Assembly (NCBI GenBank): GCA_902787065.1
Contig: CADAFA010000031.1
Span: forward strand, 1-9,534
Origin: an uncultured Elusimicrobium sp.
GTDB taxonomy: Bacteria; Elusimicrobiota; Elusimicrobia; Elusimicrobiales; Elusimicrobiaceae
DNA length: 9,534 nucleotides
Direction: 5' to 3'
The translations under genes were made by a program, and so were the position numbers. Within the stretch, counting starts at the first letter, position 1. Every line of letters starts with the position of its first letter. Positions 1-6,518 of the stretch are shown in pieces. Under the pieces are notes generated by a model. It was not told the DNA's origin and made no database searches. It was given only the letters and a program-made list of their open reading frames with translations.

Positions 1-885
1 ACTCTTGCTATCGTAGGTGAATCCGGTTGCGGTAAAACCATACAAGCTTTATCCATAATGGGTTTACTGCCCCCAAATATCACCGTAACCAAGGGGCAAA
101 TTTTATTTGAAGGTAAAAATATTTTAGATTTACCAAAAAAAGAAAGACGCAATTTAAACGGGAAAGAAATAGCCCTTGTTTTCCAGGATGCTTTAACCGC
201 TTTAAACCCGGTAATAACAATCCGCGAACATTTGTTGGAAATTTTTGCCGCAAGAACTAAATTATACCTAGATGAAGCCGAAGAAGAAATAAATAAACTT
301 TTAAAACAGGTGGAATTACCGGAAAGTATTTTAACTTCTTATCCCCATCAAATTTCAGGTGGGCAAAGGCAACGTGTAATGCTCGCACTTGCGCTTGCCT
401 TAAAACCAAAACTTTTAATTGCCGATGAACCAACAACTGCACTGGACGAAAATACACAAGAACAAATTTTAAAACTAATAAAGAAATTACAAAAAACCTA
501 TAAAATGGCTGTTATTTTTATAACCCATGATCTAATACTTGCAAAAAATATTGCAGATAGAATATTTGTTTTATATTCCGGAAATAAGGTAGAAGAAGCT
601 AAAGCAAAAGAACTCTTTGCCAACCCTTTACATCCTTATACTTACGGCCTGTTTAAATCAATAATTACCAAAGAGACACCCAGAGATATACCGCTTTTTG
701 AAATTTACGGTTCACCCCGCGGCAGTTCACGTTTTTACGGTTGCCCATTTAAAAATAGATGTAAAAAAGCTTCCAGAGTGTGTTTTAAATTTACACCGCC
801 TCTGGAAGAATTGCAACCCCAGCATTTTTGTGCTTGCTTTTGGGCAAAAAGTGTAGACTCTCAAAGGAGGAAAAATGCAGCCTAA
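1..885 (+). CDS. Oligopeptide/dipeptide ABC transporter ATP-binding protein, DppD/OppD-like (5' end outside window)
   Basis: This is one of the two ATPases that power uptake of peptides (or a related substrate such as nickel) through an inner-membrane ABC permease. The frame is open from base 1, and the Walker A motif GESGCGKT (visible residues 6-13) precedes the ATG at 58, so that ATG is internal and the true start lies upstream of the window. In order, I see the Q-loop VFQD (Gln62), signature ISGGQ (118-122), Walker B LLIADE (138-143), H-loop His176, and the family C-terminal domain with HPYTYG (211-216). That domain ends in a cysteine cluster, C248-x5-C254-x6-C261 plus C277 and C279, as expected for the Fe-S-type tail of DppD/OppD proteins. 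The gene ends 11 bp inside the next ATPase gene, so the two are probably co-translated. Family assignment is firm; substrate specificity cannot be read from the sequence. Confidence 0.95.
   Translation, partial: TLAIVGESGCGKTIQALSIMGLLPPNITVTKGQILFEGKNILDLPKKERRNLNGKEIALVFQDALTALNPVITIREHLLEIFAARTKLYLDEAEEEINKLLKQVELPESILTSYPHQISGGQRQRVMLALALALKPKLLIADEPTTALDENTQEQILKLIKKLQKTYKMAVIFITHDLILAKNIADRIFVLYSGNKVEEAKAKELFANPLHPYTYGLFKSIITKETPRDIPLFEIYGSPRGSSRFYGCPFKNRCKKASRVCFKFTPPLEELQPQHFCACFWAKSVDSQRRKNAA
864..870 (+). promoter_or_regulatory. Strong Shine-Dalgarno for the second ABC ATPase
   Basis: AAGGAGG lies four bases before the ATG at 875, inside the end of the preceding gene. It fixes the start of the downstream gene and confirms the 11-bp overlap. 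Confidence 0.85.
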
Positions 886-1591
886 TTACCCCGTACTTGA
901 GCTTAAAGAAATCAAAAAAACCTATATTAAAAATTCCTTTTTGCATAAACAAGAAACAGAGGTTTTGAAAGGGGCCAATTTAACCCTGCAAAAAGGTAAG
1001 ACTTTAGCTTTAATCGGACCCTCCGGTTGCGGGAAAACAACTTTACTTAAAATAATAATCGGGCTTGAAAAACAAAATTCAGGAGTAATTAAATTATTTG
1101 GAAAAGATACTTTGCAAATATCAAAAAAAGAATTAAGGGGTATTCTTTCAAAAATAGGTGTAATTTTCCAAGACCCATACAGCGCTTTGGACCCTAGGCA
1201 AACCATTGAACAAATTTTGAGCGAACCTTTTATAATTAATAAGAAATATTACACAAAAGAAACTTTAATCAGGGCTTTAAAGGAAGTGTCTTTAAGTGAA
1301 TTTGACCTTAAAAAATATCCTCACCAATTTTCCGGCGGGCAACGACAGCGTATAAATATTGCCAGGGCTTTAATTTTAAAACCGGAGTTGATTATCGCCG
1401 ATGAACCTACAAGTGCTTTGGATGTTTCCGTACAAGCACAAATAGTCAATTTAATTACAAAAATGCAAAAAAAATATAATTTTGCTTTACTATTTGTTTC
1501 ACATAATCTTGCATTATGCAAATATTTATGTCAAAATATAGTGTTGGTTAAGCAAGGTATATTAACTGAAATATCAGGAGATGAGTTATGA
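875..1591 (+). CDS. Oligopeptide/dipeptide ABC transporter ATP-binding protein, DppF/OppF-like, short form
   Basis: This is the partner ATPase of the preceding gene, forming the expected cytoplasmic nucleotide-binding heterodimer of a peptide-type importer. All catalytic motifs are present: Walker A GPSGCGKT (residues 48-55), Q-loop IFQDPYSALDP (Gln99), signature FSGGQRQR (152-159), Walker B LIIADE (172-177) with DEPTSALD, and H-loop His210. At 238 residues it stops soon after the core fold. The usual C-terminal extension of this family (about 270-330 residues, with an HPYT element and a Cys cluster) is missing, although its partner has one. The stop overlaps the next start as ATGA at 1588-1591, so the gene is intact and the short length is not a visible frameshift. 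Peptide transport is further suggested by the peptidase gene that follows directly. Nickel or another substrate cannot be excluded. Confidence 0.93.
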   Translation: MQPNYPVLELKEIKKTYIKNSFLHKQETEVLKGANLTLQKGKTLALIGPSGCGKTTLLKIIIGLEKQNSGVIKLFGKDTLQISKKELRGILSKIGVIFQDPYSALDPRQTIEQILSEPFIINKKYYTKETLIRALKEVSLSEFDLKKYPHQFSGGQRQRINIARALILKPELIIADEPTSALDVSVQAQIVNLITKMQKKYNFALLFVSHNLALCKYLCQNIVLVKQGILTEISGDEL

Positions 1592-2736
1592 AAGTAAACT
1601 ATGACAGAATGATGAAGCAGTTTATTGAAATGACAAAAATTGATGCCCCCTCAAACAAAGAATTACCCATGCAAAAATATATGGAAAGGGAGTTAAAGAA
1701 ACTCGGAGGAACTGTTTACGTTGATAAGGCCGGTAAAAAATTTAACACAACAGCAGAGGGTAATGTTATGGCCCGCTTCCCAGGGACAGCAAAAAGTAAA
1801 CCGTTTATTTTAGGCGCTCACTTGGACACCGTCTCCCCTTGCAGCAATGTAAAAGCAAGCATTAAAAATGGTAAAGTTGTAACAGACGGAACAACAGTAT
1901 TAGGGGCTGATGACCGTGCCGGTCTTGCAATAATCTTAGAAGTAATACGCACTTTAAAGGAATCAAAAGAAGAATATCCTCCAATTGAAGTTGCATGTAC
2001 TTTATGTGAAGAAGACGGAATGTATGGCGCAAAATATTTTGATGCCTCTTTTCTTAAAAGCAAAGAAGGCTTACTTTTAGATGATGAAACACCGGAAGAA
2101 ATTATTGTAAACGCACCAAAAGCCTATATTTTTAGAATAAAAATTATTGGTAAAGCAGCCCACGCAGGTGTTTGCCCGGAAAAAGGTATATCAGCTTTAG
2201 AAGTCGCAGCAAAAGCAATTTCTATGATGAAACTCGGCAGAATTGATAAACTTACCGTTGCGAACCTCGGCATTGTAAACGGAGGGCAGGGAACTAACGT
2301 TGTTATGCCGGAAATTTATATTAGAGGTGAAGCCAGAAGCCGCAATTTACCTGCTTTAGAAAAGCAAGTTAAGCACATGAAAGAATGTTTTAAAAAAGCA
2401 GAAAAGTTCTTTACTAAAAAAGTTGACGGTAAAACTATCAAACCAAAGATTATTTTTGAACAAGAACTAAAATATCCTTTACTTAACATTCCGCAAAAAT
2501 CACCTTTGGTAAAATATATAGTATCCCGCGCAAAAGCCCACAAAATAAATATGCAGATTAAATCCTGCGGCGGTGGGTTTGATTCAAATATTTTATCTGC
2601 AAAAGGCTTACTTCTACCGATTATAGGCATAGGTTACCACGATAATCACACCGTTAAAGAATGGCTTGACATAAAAACTTTTAACAAAACGGCTGATTTG
2701 GTACTAGATATAGTTAAAAATTACCGTAAGAAATAA
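1588..2736 (+). CDS. Cytoplasmic M20 metallopeptidase, PepT-like (YqjE/tripeptidase T-like family)
   Basis: This is a predicted di-zinc aminopeptidase or peptidase of the M20 clan (MH), releasing residues from short peptides in the cytoplasm; there is no signal peptide. The metal-site motifs are complete: AHLDT (His78, Asp80), LGADDRAG (bridging Asp108), CEEDG (general base Glu141, ligand Glu142), LLLDDE (ligand Asp165) and YHDNHTVKEW (ligand His354). The dimer-domain motif KAAHAGVCPEKG contributes His192. The 382-residue length is normal for the PepT-like group. The start is set by AGGAG at 1576-1580, seven bases before the ATG, and the ATGA overlap couples translation to the ABC ATPase gene. 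This supports a role in breaking down imported peptides. Exact substrate preference is not visible. Confidence 0.93.
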   Translation: MKVNYDRMMKQFIEMTKIDAPSNKELPMQKYMERELKKLGGTVYVDKAGKKFNTTAEGNVMARFPGTAKSKPFILGAHLDTVSPCSNVKASIKNGKVVTDGTTVLGADDRAGLAIILEVIRTLKESKEEYPPIEVACTLCEEDGMYGAKYFDASFLKSKEGLLLDDETPEEIIVNAPKAYIFRIKIIGKAAHAGVCPEKGISALEVAAKAISMMKLGRIDKLTVANLGIVNGGQGTNVVMPEIYIRGEARSRNLPALEKQVKHMKECFKKAEKFFTKKVDGKTIKPKIIFEQELKYPLLNIPQKSPLVKYIVSRAKAHKINMQIKSCGGGFDSNILSAKGLLLPIIGIGYHDNHTVKEWLDIKTFNKTADLVLDIVKNYRKK

Positions 2737-2745
2737 GGCGAAAAA

Positions 2746-3219
2746 GTGTTAAAAAAATATTTTATATATTTTACACTATTGGTTATGGTTTTTGGGTTTA
2801 CAGCTTGTAAACCCAAAACAATAACCGTAATTTTGCCGGATGATTTTAAAGTAGAAGCAGAACTCTCTTTAACAAAAGCAGAAGCAGAAAAAGGCCTAAT
2901 GTTCCGTGAAAATCTACCGGAAAATGCCGGTATGCTTTTTGTTTTTAAAGAAGAAACACCTCATTATTTTTGGATGAAAAATACCTTTATTAATTTGGAT
3001 ATACTTTTTATCGGTGAAGATCAAACCGTTAACCAAGCTTGGGAAAATGTGCCAAGAAGTTATGCTTATACCCCGGATAATCAAATCGCTATGCGCGGAG
3101 GTATGGCAAAATATGTTCTTGAATTACCGGCAAAAAGTATAACAAAACACAAAATAAAAATCGGTTCAAAAATTATTTTTGATGATAATGGAATAGATTA
3201 TTCTGCGGTGGAAAAATGA
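2746..3219 (+). CDS. DUF192-family protein, predicted lipoprotein
   Basis: The 157-residue protein has a hydrophobic signal (residues 5-20) ending in FTAC, so Cys21 could be lipidated and the protein anchored on the envelope. The -3 position is Phe rather than the usual Leu, which makes the lipobox slightly atypical. The rest is a DUF192 domain, recognisable from AEKGLMFRENLPENAGMLFV, then FWMKNTFINLDILFI and the conserved tail around residues 115-145. The biochemical role of DUF192 is not established. The GTG start is forced: the in-frame stop of the previous gene lies 12 bases upstream and the next ATG is inside the signal. An AAGG at 2735-2738 gives a modest ribosome site. It sits 9 bp after the PepT-like gene and overlaps the next gene by ATGA, so it belongs to the same operon. 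Confidence 0.88.
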   Translation: MLKKYFIYFTLLVMVFGFTACKPKTITVILPDDFKVEAELSLTKAEAEKGLMFRENLPENAGMLFVFKEETPHYFWMKNTFINLDILFIGEDQTVNQAWENVPRSYAYTPDNQIAMRGGMAKYVLELPAKSITKHKIKIGSKIIFDDNGIDYSAVEK

Positions 3220-4646
3220 AATTTATAAGTTTATTTTTTACTTTTTGTTTTCTTTTTATATCTGTTTTTGCTGAAGTTTCTCTGTCTGAATTCCAAGACG
3301 AAGCTAAACAACACTTAATAAATTTAATTTCCTTTGACACTACCCAACCAAACCCACAGGAAATTTATGCTGCCCGTTACATTTACACCGTTCTAAATAA
3401 AAATAGAATTGATTGGGAAATTTACCGCCCCCAAAAAAACCGAGCGAATTTAGTGGTAAAACTTAAATCACCTTTGCCGGATAAAGACAAAAAACCCTCT
3501 TTACTTTTAATTGCCCACTTAGATACAGCTGCCATTCAAGGTGATTGGAGTGTTGCCCCCGTAAAAGCAACAATAAAAGACGGTAAAATATATGGACGGG
3601 GCTCTAGAGATGCTAAAAATTATGCAGCAATAAATTTAGCATTACTTACATATTTCGCAAAAAATAAAGAATTATTAAACAGGGATTTGCTTTTTATTTT
3701 TACCTCTGATGAAGAAGCCGGCAGTGAAATGGGGCTAAAATATCTCTTTGAAAAAGCTCCGAAAATATTTAAAGGTGTTGCTTTTGCCTTAAATGAAGGA
3801 GGGGGGGTAATTACCGGGCAAAAACAAAATTTTCTTTTTGCAGAAGCGGCAAGCAAAATGTACTTAGATATTTTACTTACCGCAAATGCAGGTAGTGGAA
3901 ATGCCTCTCAAATAGCTCAAGATAATGCCATATACAAGCTTTCCCGTGCTTTAGGTAAACTTAAGGACTATGAATTACCTTATACCTTAACCCCCTTTAC
4001 CAAAAAGTTTTTTGAAGATATTTCAAAAATACAAGATCAAGATGCCCAAACTACCATAAACATGCTTTTAAATCCTCCGGAGGAAAAATATTTTAAACAA
4101 GCCGCCGCAATAATAAGCGAGGATACTTTTTTACAAACCCAGATTCAAGACAGCATAACCCCAACTATTTTGACTTCTTCAGAAGAAGCAAATACAGTTT
4201 TACCGGCAGCCTCCGCCTTACTTAATTGCAGGTTATTACCCTCAACAAATCCCCAAGAATTTTTTGACAAATTAACCCAATTATTTGAAGATGACGAAGA
4301 TATAATACTTACAATTAAAGAACAACCATTATTGCCTTTCCCACAACCAAAGGATAATTTTAATGATGAACTTTATTTGGCATTAGAACAAGGGGCAAAA
4401 AAAGTTTACGGGGCAGAAACAAAGGTTTTACTAGGTATAAGCCCTGCCTCGAGTGAAAGTGAAATACTAAGAAGATACGGTATTTTAACTTATGGAATAG
4501 GACCTAGATTTTTTACTTCTCAAAAAGGAGAAAAAGAACAACAACAGGGTGGGCCGCACCAAGTTGATGAGTTTATTGAAGAAGATGCTTTTAAGGAACA
4601 AACCGAATTGACATTTTATATCATTGAAAATTTATTAAAACAGTAG
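3216..4646 (+). CDS. Exported M20 metallopeptidase (carboxypeptidase S / aminoacylase-like)
   Basis: A 476-residue M20-family hydrolase with a signal peptide (hydrophobic residues 4-18, likely cleavage after FA at 18-19), so it probably acts in the periplasm on peptides or N-acyl amino acids. The catalytic site is intact: AHLDT (His101, Asp103), GRGSRDAKN (bridging Asp132), TSDEEAGS (base Glu166, ligand Glu167), NEGGG (Glu194) and GPHQVDEFI (His448). By eye, the dimerisation-domain motif that normally reads like GGHSS is AGSGNAS here, placing Asn229 where the usual His sits. Length and motif spacing fit the carboxypeptidase S/PM20D1-type branch better than the preceding PepT-like enzyme, so the two are distant relatives and not a recent duplication. 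The start overlaps the DUF192 stop as ATGA, with a weak GGTGG before it, suggesting coupled translation. The substrate is unknown. Confidence 0.9.
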   Translation: MKFISLFFTFCFLFISVFAEVSLSEFQDEAKQHLINLISFDTTQPNPQEIYAARYIYTVLNKNRIDWEIYRPQKNRANLVVKLKSPLPDKDKKPSLLLIAHLDTAAIQGDWSVAPVKATIKDGKIYGRGSRDAKNYAAINLALLTYFAKNKELLNRDLLFIFTSDEEAGSEMGLKYLFEKAPKIFKGVAFALNEGGGVITGQKQNFLFAEAASKMYLDILLTANAGSGNASQIAQDNAIYKLSRALGKLKDYELPYTLTPFTKKFFEDISKIQDQDAQTTINMLLNPPEEKYFKQAAAIISEDTFLQTQIQDSITPTILTSSEEANTVLPAASALLNCRLLPSTNPQEFFDKLTQLFEDDEDIILTIKEQPLLPFPQPKDNFNDELYLALEQGAKKVYGAETKVLLGISPASSESEILRRYGILTYGIGPRFFTSQKGEKEQQQGGPHQVDEFIEEDAFKEQTELTFYIIENLLKQ

Positions 4647-4681
4647 TTTGTATCCTTTACTTTAGATAATAAAAATTTTAC

Positions 4682-4710
4682 TTGAAAATCTGCTTCACAA
4701 TTTCTAAAAT
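4682..4710 (+). promoter_or_regulatory. Sigma70-like promoter before the membrane-anchored ankyrin gene
   Basis: TTGAAA (4682-4687) and TAAAAT (4705-4710) are separated by exactly 17 bases, in the 88-bp spacer after the peptidase operon. Transcription would begin near 4717, giving a leader of about 18 bases. The match is good, but AT-rich sequence makes chance hits common. I see no terminator in this spacer, so read-through from the peptidase operon is also possible. Confidence 0.6.
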
Positions 4711-4734
4711 AGATATATATAGATTTGAGGCCTT

Positions 4735-5826
4735 ATGCAAAAGAATTTAAAAGTCGCTACATTTTTTGCTGCAATTTTTGTAATCGTGGTATTTACCCTA
4801 CAATATTTTACTACCACTGAAAAGGATACCGCATTTTATAAATATTATGCTGAAAATGAAAATATGGTGAGGGAAGAATATGTCCTACCTAAAGAGGAAA
4901 ACTCTGAACAAACTGTAGACACCAATAATACTGCTGATCCTTTTGCTGAAATATTTAATTATAACACTCCTATTACAGAAATTGACCCCAGATCTATAAA
5001 AAAAGAATCCAAAAAGAAACTCGATTATTCAAACTATGAAGATAGAGTTCGTATGGAATCTCCTTCAAATTTAGACGCAAACGGTCTTTATGTAGCCCTT
5101 ATGCAAGCGGTGGCAGATAATGATATAGCAAGAGCAAAAACCCTTATCAGAAGAGGCTCTAGGCTAGATTCCCCTGATGGGGATACTTCTTATGCCCCGA
5201 TATTTTGGGCTATAGCTAATGGTAATGTAGAAATGGTAGAATTATTAATTAAAAAAGGGGCAAGGGTTAATACTCCTGATGATAAAGGGATGTTCCCAAT
5301 TCATTGGATTGTGGAAAATTCTGCCAATAGGCCTTCAGTATATAAAATGAAAGAAATTTTTGATTTACTTCTTGATGCCCATCCTGAAGAAATTAACAGG
5401 CAAGATACTTTCTTGCAACAAACACCCTTAATGATGGCAGTGAATTTAAACGATAAAAAAGCCTTTGCCTATCTTATAGACAGAGGGGCAAATGTACATA
5501 TATTAAACAAAGCAAAAAGAGACGTCCTTGATTTAGCCCTGGACAATGCTTGCCATATCTGTATTTCCTTTATAGAAAATAAAGAAAAACAAAACCAGAT
5601 AACACCTCTTGTAAATTTTGCAAGCACCTTTACTGCCCCTGATCCCATTTGGTTACCTTACTCTACCGTTAAGAAACCTGCTACTAAAAAGAAAAAACAA
5701 ACCAGATCTACTGGGGATATAGTAATACAAGGCGACTCTCTTGCAATACCAATTTACAAAGAAATGCCAAATATTTTACCCCTAAAAAAAGAGGAAGGGC
5801 CCGATATGGTTATAACCGAAAGATAA
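4735..5826 (+). CDS. Membrane-anchored ankyrin-repeat protein, repeats probably periplasmic
   Basis: I cannot name this gene. The 363-residue protein starts with a short basic stretch and one hydrophobic helix (residues 8-24), read as an N-in signal anchor that would place the rest outside the inner membrane. An acidic, low-complexity linker follows (about 30-110). Ankyrin repeats cover about 112-282, seen as ALMQAVADNDIARAKTLI, then PIFWAIANGNVEMVELLIKKGA, a divergent unit, PLMMAVNLNDKKAFAYLIDRGA, and a last partial unit with Cys273 and Cys276. The tail (283-363) is not ankyrin: it is Pro/Lys-rich with a KKKK run near 318-321. The start is supported by GAGG at 4727-4730. A run of seven A bases at 5784-5790 near the 3' end is discussed as a possible slippage site. 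The family usually mediates protein binding; partners are unknown. Confidence 0.85.
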   Translation: MQKNLKVATFFAAIFVIVVFTLQYFTTTEKDTAFYKYYAENENMVREEYVLPKEENSEQTVDTNNTADPFAEIFNYNTPITEIDPRSIKKESKKKLDYSNYEDRVRMESPSNLDANGLYVALMQAVADNDIARAKTLIRRGSRLDSPDGDTSYAPIFWAIANGNVEMVELLIKKGARVNTPDDKGMFPIHWIVENSANRPSVYKMKEIFDLLLDAHPEEINRQDTFLQQTPLMMAVNLNDKKAFAYLIDRGANVHILNKAKRDVLDLALDNACHICISFIENKEKQNQITPLVNFASTFTAPDPIWLPYSTVKKPATKKKKQTRSTGDIVIQGDSLAIPIYKEMPNILPLKKEEGPDMVITER

Positions 5827-5940
5827 AAAGATATTATTTTTTAAAAATAGTTTTATTTTTAGTTTTATATTTCTTTCTCTTTTTTGATTTAAAGTTATTT
5901 AAAAACCCAAATAGTAAATTTAAAATAAAAAGATATTTAT
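5827..5940. other. AT-rich spacer between convergent genes, no clear terminator
   Basis: The 114 bases are nearly all A and T. One 8-bp all-AT stem (TAAAAATA 5842-5849 with TATTTTTA 5854-5861) is followed by T-rich sequence, but it is too weak to call a terminator. The 13-base sequence ATAAAAAGATATT occurs at 5823-5835 and again at 5925-5937 as a perfect direct repeat. The frame one base back from the ankyrin gene stays open across this spacer to 5954. Confidence 0.4.
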
Positions 5941-6387
5941 TCATAAAATTGTAAAACTCTCATAACATTTTTTAAGTTCTCTAAACGGCGCTCCCAAGGA
6001 TAAATGCACCCATCCTTTTTCAAGGATCAACTGCCCATAATGCAGAAAAGGGCTTTCTTTTAATTTAAAAAATACTTGTTCTAAAGTCATGTTTTTATCT
6101 TTGACTATAAAATCTGCTGCTGTCGCAGTTAAATGTTGCGAATTTTTAGCCCCTCCGATATCCCTATTTAAAGCAGGGCAACGATATCCGCTTGTAATTA
6201 TCAAAGGAGTATTTAAAATGGCTCTTGCAGGCTCAAGCAAATAATTAGATAATAAAATTAAATTATTTAAATATTGTCTTGCAAGCAAAGGATTGAGCAA
6301 TTTATAGGCATTTTTTGAAGTCCGTGTAAGTTCGTCAAAAGTAAAATGGGGGGACAATTTTCTTATAAGGGGTTCCTCTTGGGACAT
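5941..6387 (-). CDS. M15-family (Peptidase_M15_3-like) zinc peptidase, phage endolysin-like
   Basis: This is a predicted zinc D,D- or L,D-type peptidase that would cut peptidoglycan stem peptides. The 148-residue protein has the family layout: an N-terminal helical part starting LSPHFTFDELTRTS, then SGYRCPALNRDIGGAKNSQH (66-85) with ligand His85, AADF with Asp92, and GWVHLSLG with His128. The usual SQHLTGxAAD motif reads SQHLTATAAD here, so the Gly is Ala88. There is no signal peptide or membrane helix, unlike chromosomal exported relatives, so the enzyme either stays in the cytoplasm or needs a holin-like or lytic exit; no holin or other phage gene is present. The start is set by GGAGGT (complement of 6391-6396) just before the ATG. 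It converges with one ankyrin gene and diverges from the other. Confidence 0.87.
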   Translation of the reverse strand: MSQEEPLIRKLSPHFTFDELTRTSKNAYKLLNPLLARQYLNNLILLSNYLLEPARAILNTPLIITSGYRCPALNRDIGGAKNSQHLTATAADFIVKDKNMTLEQVFFKLKESPFLHYGQLILEKGWVHLSLGAPFRELKKCYESFTIL

Positions 6388-6447
6388 AAGACCTCCATTA
6401 TCAGACGGCCCCGCAAAATAATACCTTATTAATAATAAAAAAGCAAA

Positions 6448-6453
6448 TTATAC
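6448..6453 (-). promoter_or_regulatory. Candidate -10 element for the M15 peptidase gene
   Basis: On the minus strand this reads TATAAT, a perfect -10, about 60 bases before the M15 start. No good -35 lies at the right distance: the best, TTGTAT at 6481-6476, leaves a 22-base spacer. The call rests on the -10 and its place in the divergent spacer. Confidence 0.4.
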
Positions 6454-6473
6454 TGCACTTTTAACTCATTTTT

Positions 6474-6482
6474 TGATACAAT
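6474..6482 (+). promoter_or_regulatory. Candidate extended -10 for the ankyrin lipoprotein gene
   Basis: TGATACAAT combines a TG dinucleotide with a TACAAT -10, an extended -10 arrangement that can work without a -35. It would give a leader of roughly 30 bases. An alternative pairing, TTGATA at 6473-6478 with TATATT at 6499-6504, has a 20-base spacer and is less likely. Confidence 0.4.
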
Positions 6483-6518
6483 ATTTTTATTGAGATTCTA
6501 TATTGTTAAAGGAATGTT

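Noticed and set aside
58..885. The ATG at 58 as the start of the first ABC ATPase
   Set aside because: The frame is open back to base 1 and the essential Walker A motif lies before this ATG, so the gene is cut by the window edge.
922..1206. Minus-strand open frame inside the DppF-like gene (and similar ones at 257-457, 1321-1521, 1818-2063, 2316-2630, 3620-3856, 6680-6961)
   Set aside because: They lie opposite well-recognised genes, show no known motif and no ribosome site, and are explained by the AT-rich codon use of the real genes.
1588..4646. The two M20 peptidases as a recent tandem duplication
   Set aside because: They differ in length, signal peptide, dimer-domain motif and zinc-site wording, fitting separate M20 branches.
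5842..5861. Bidirectional terminator between the ankyrin and M15 genes
   Set aside because: The stem is 8 bp of A-T pairs only, too weak to call.
5688..5954. A separate small membrane protein gene in the -1 frame after the ankyrin gene
   Set aside because: The 89-codon frame has no ATG, GTG or TTG start and no Shine-Dalgarno site of its own; only a frameshifted extension remains possible and is reported as a finding.
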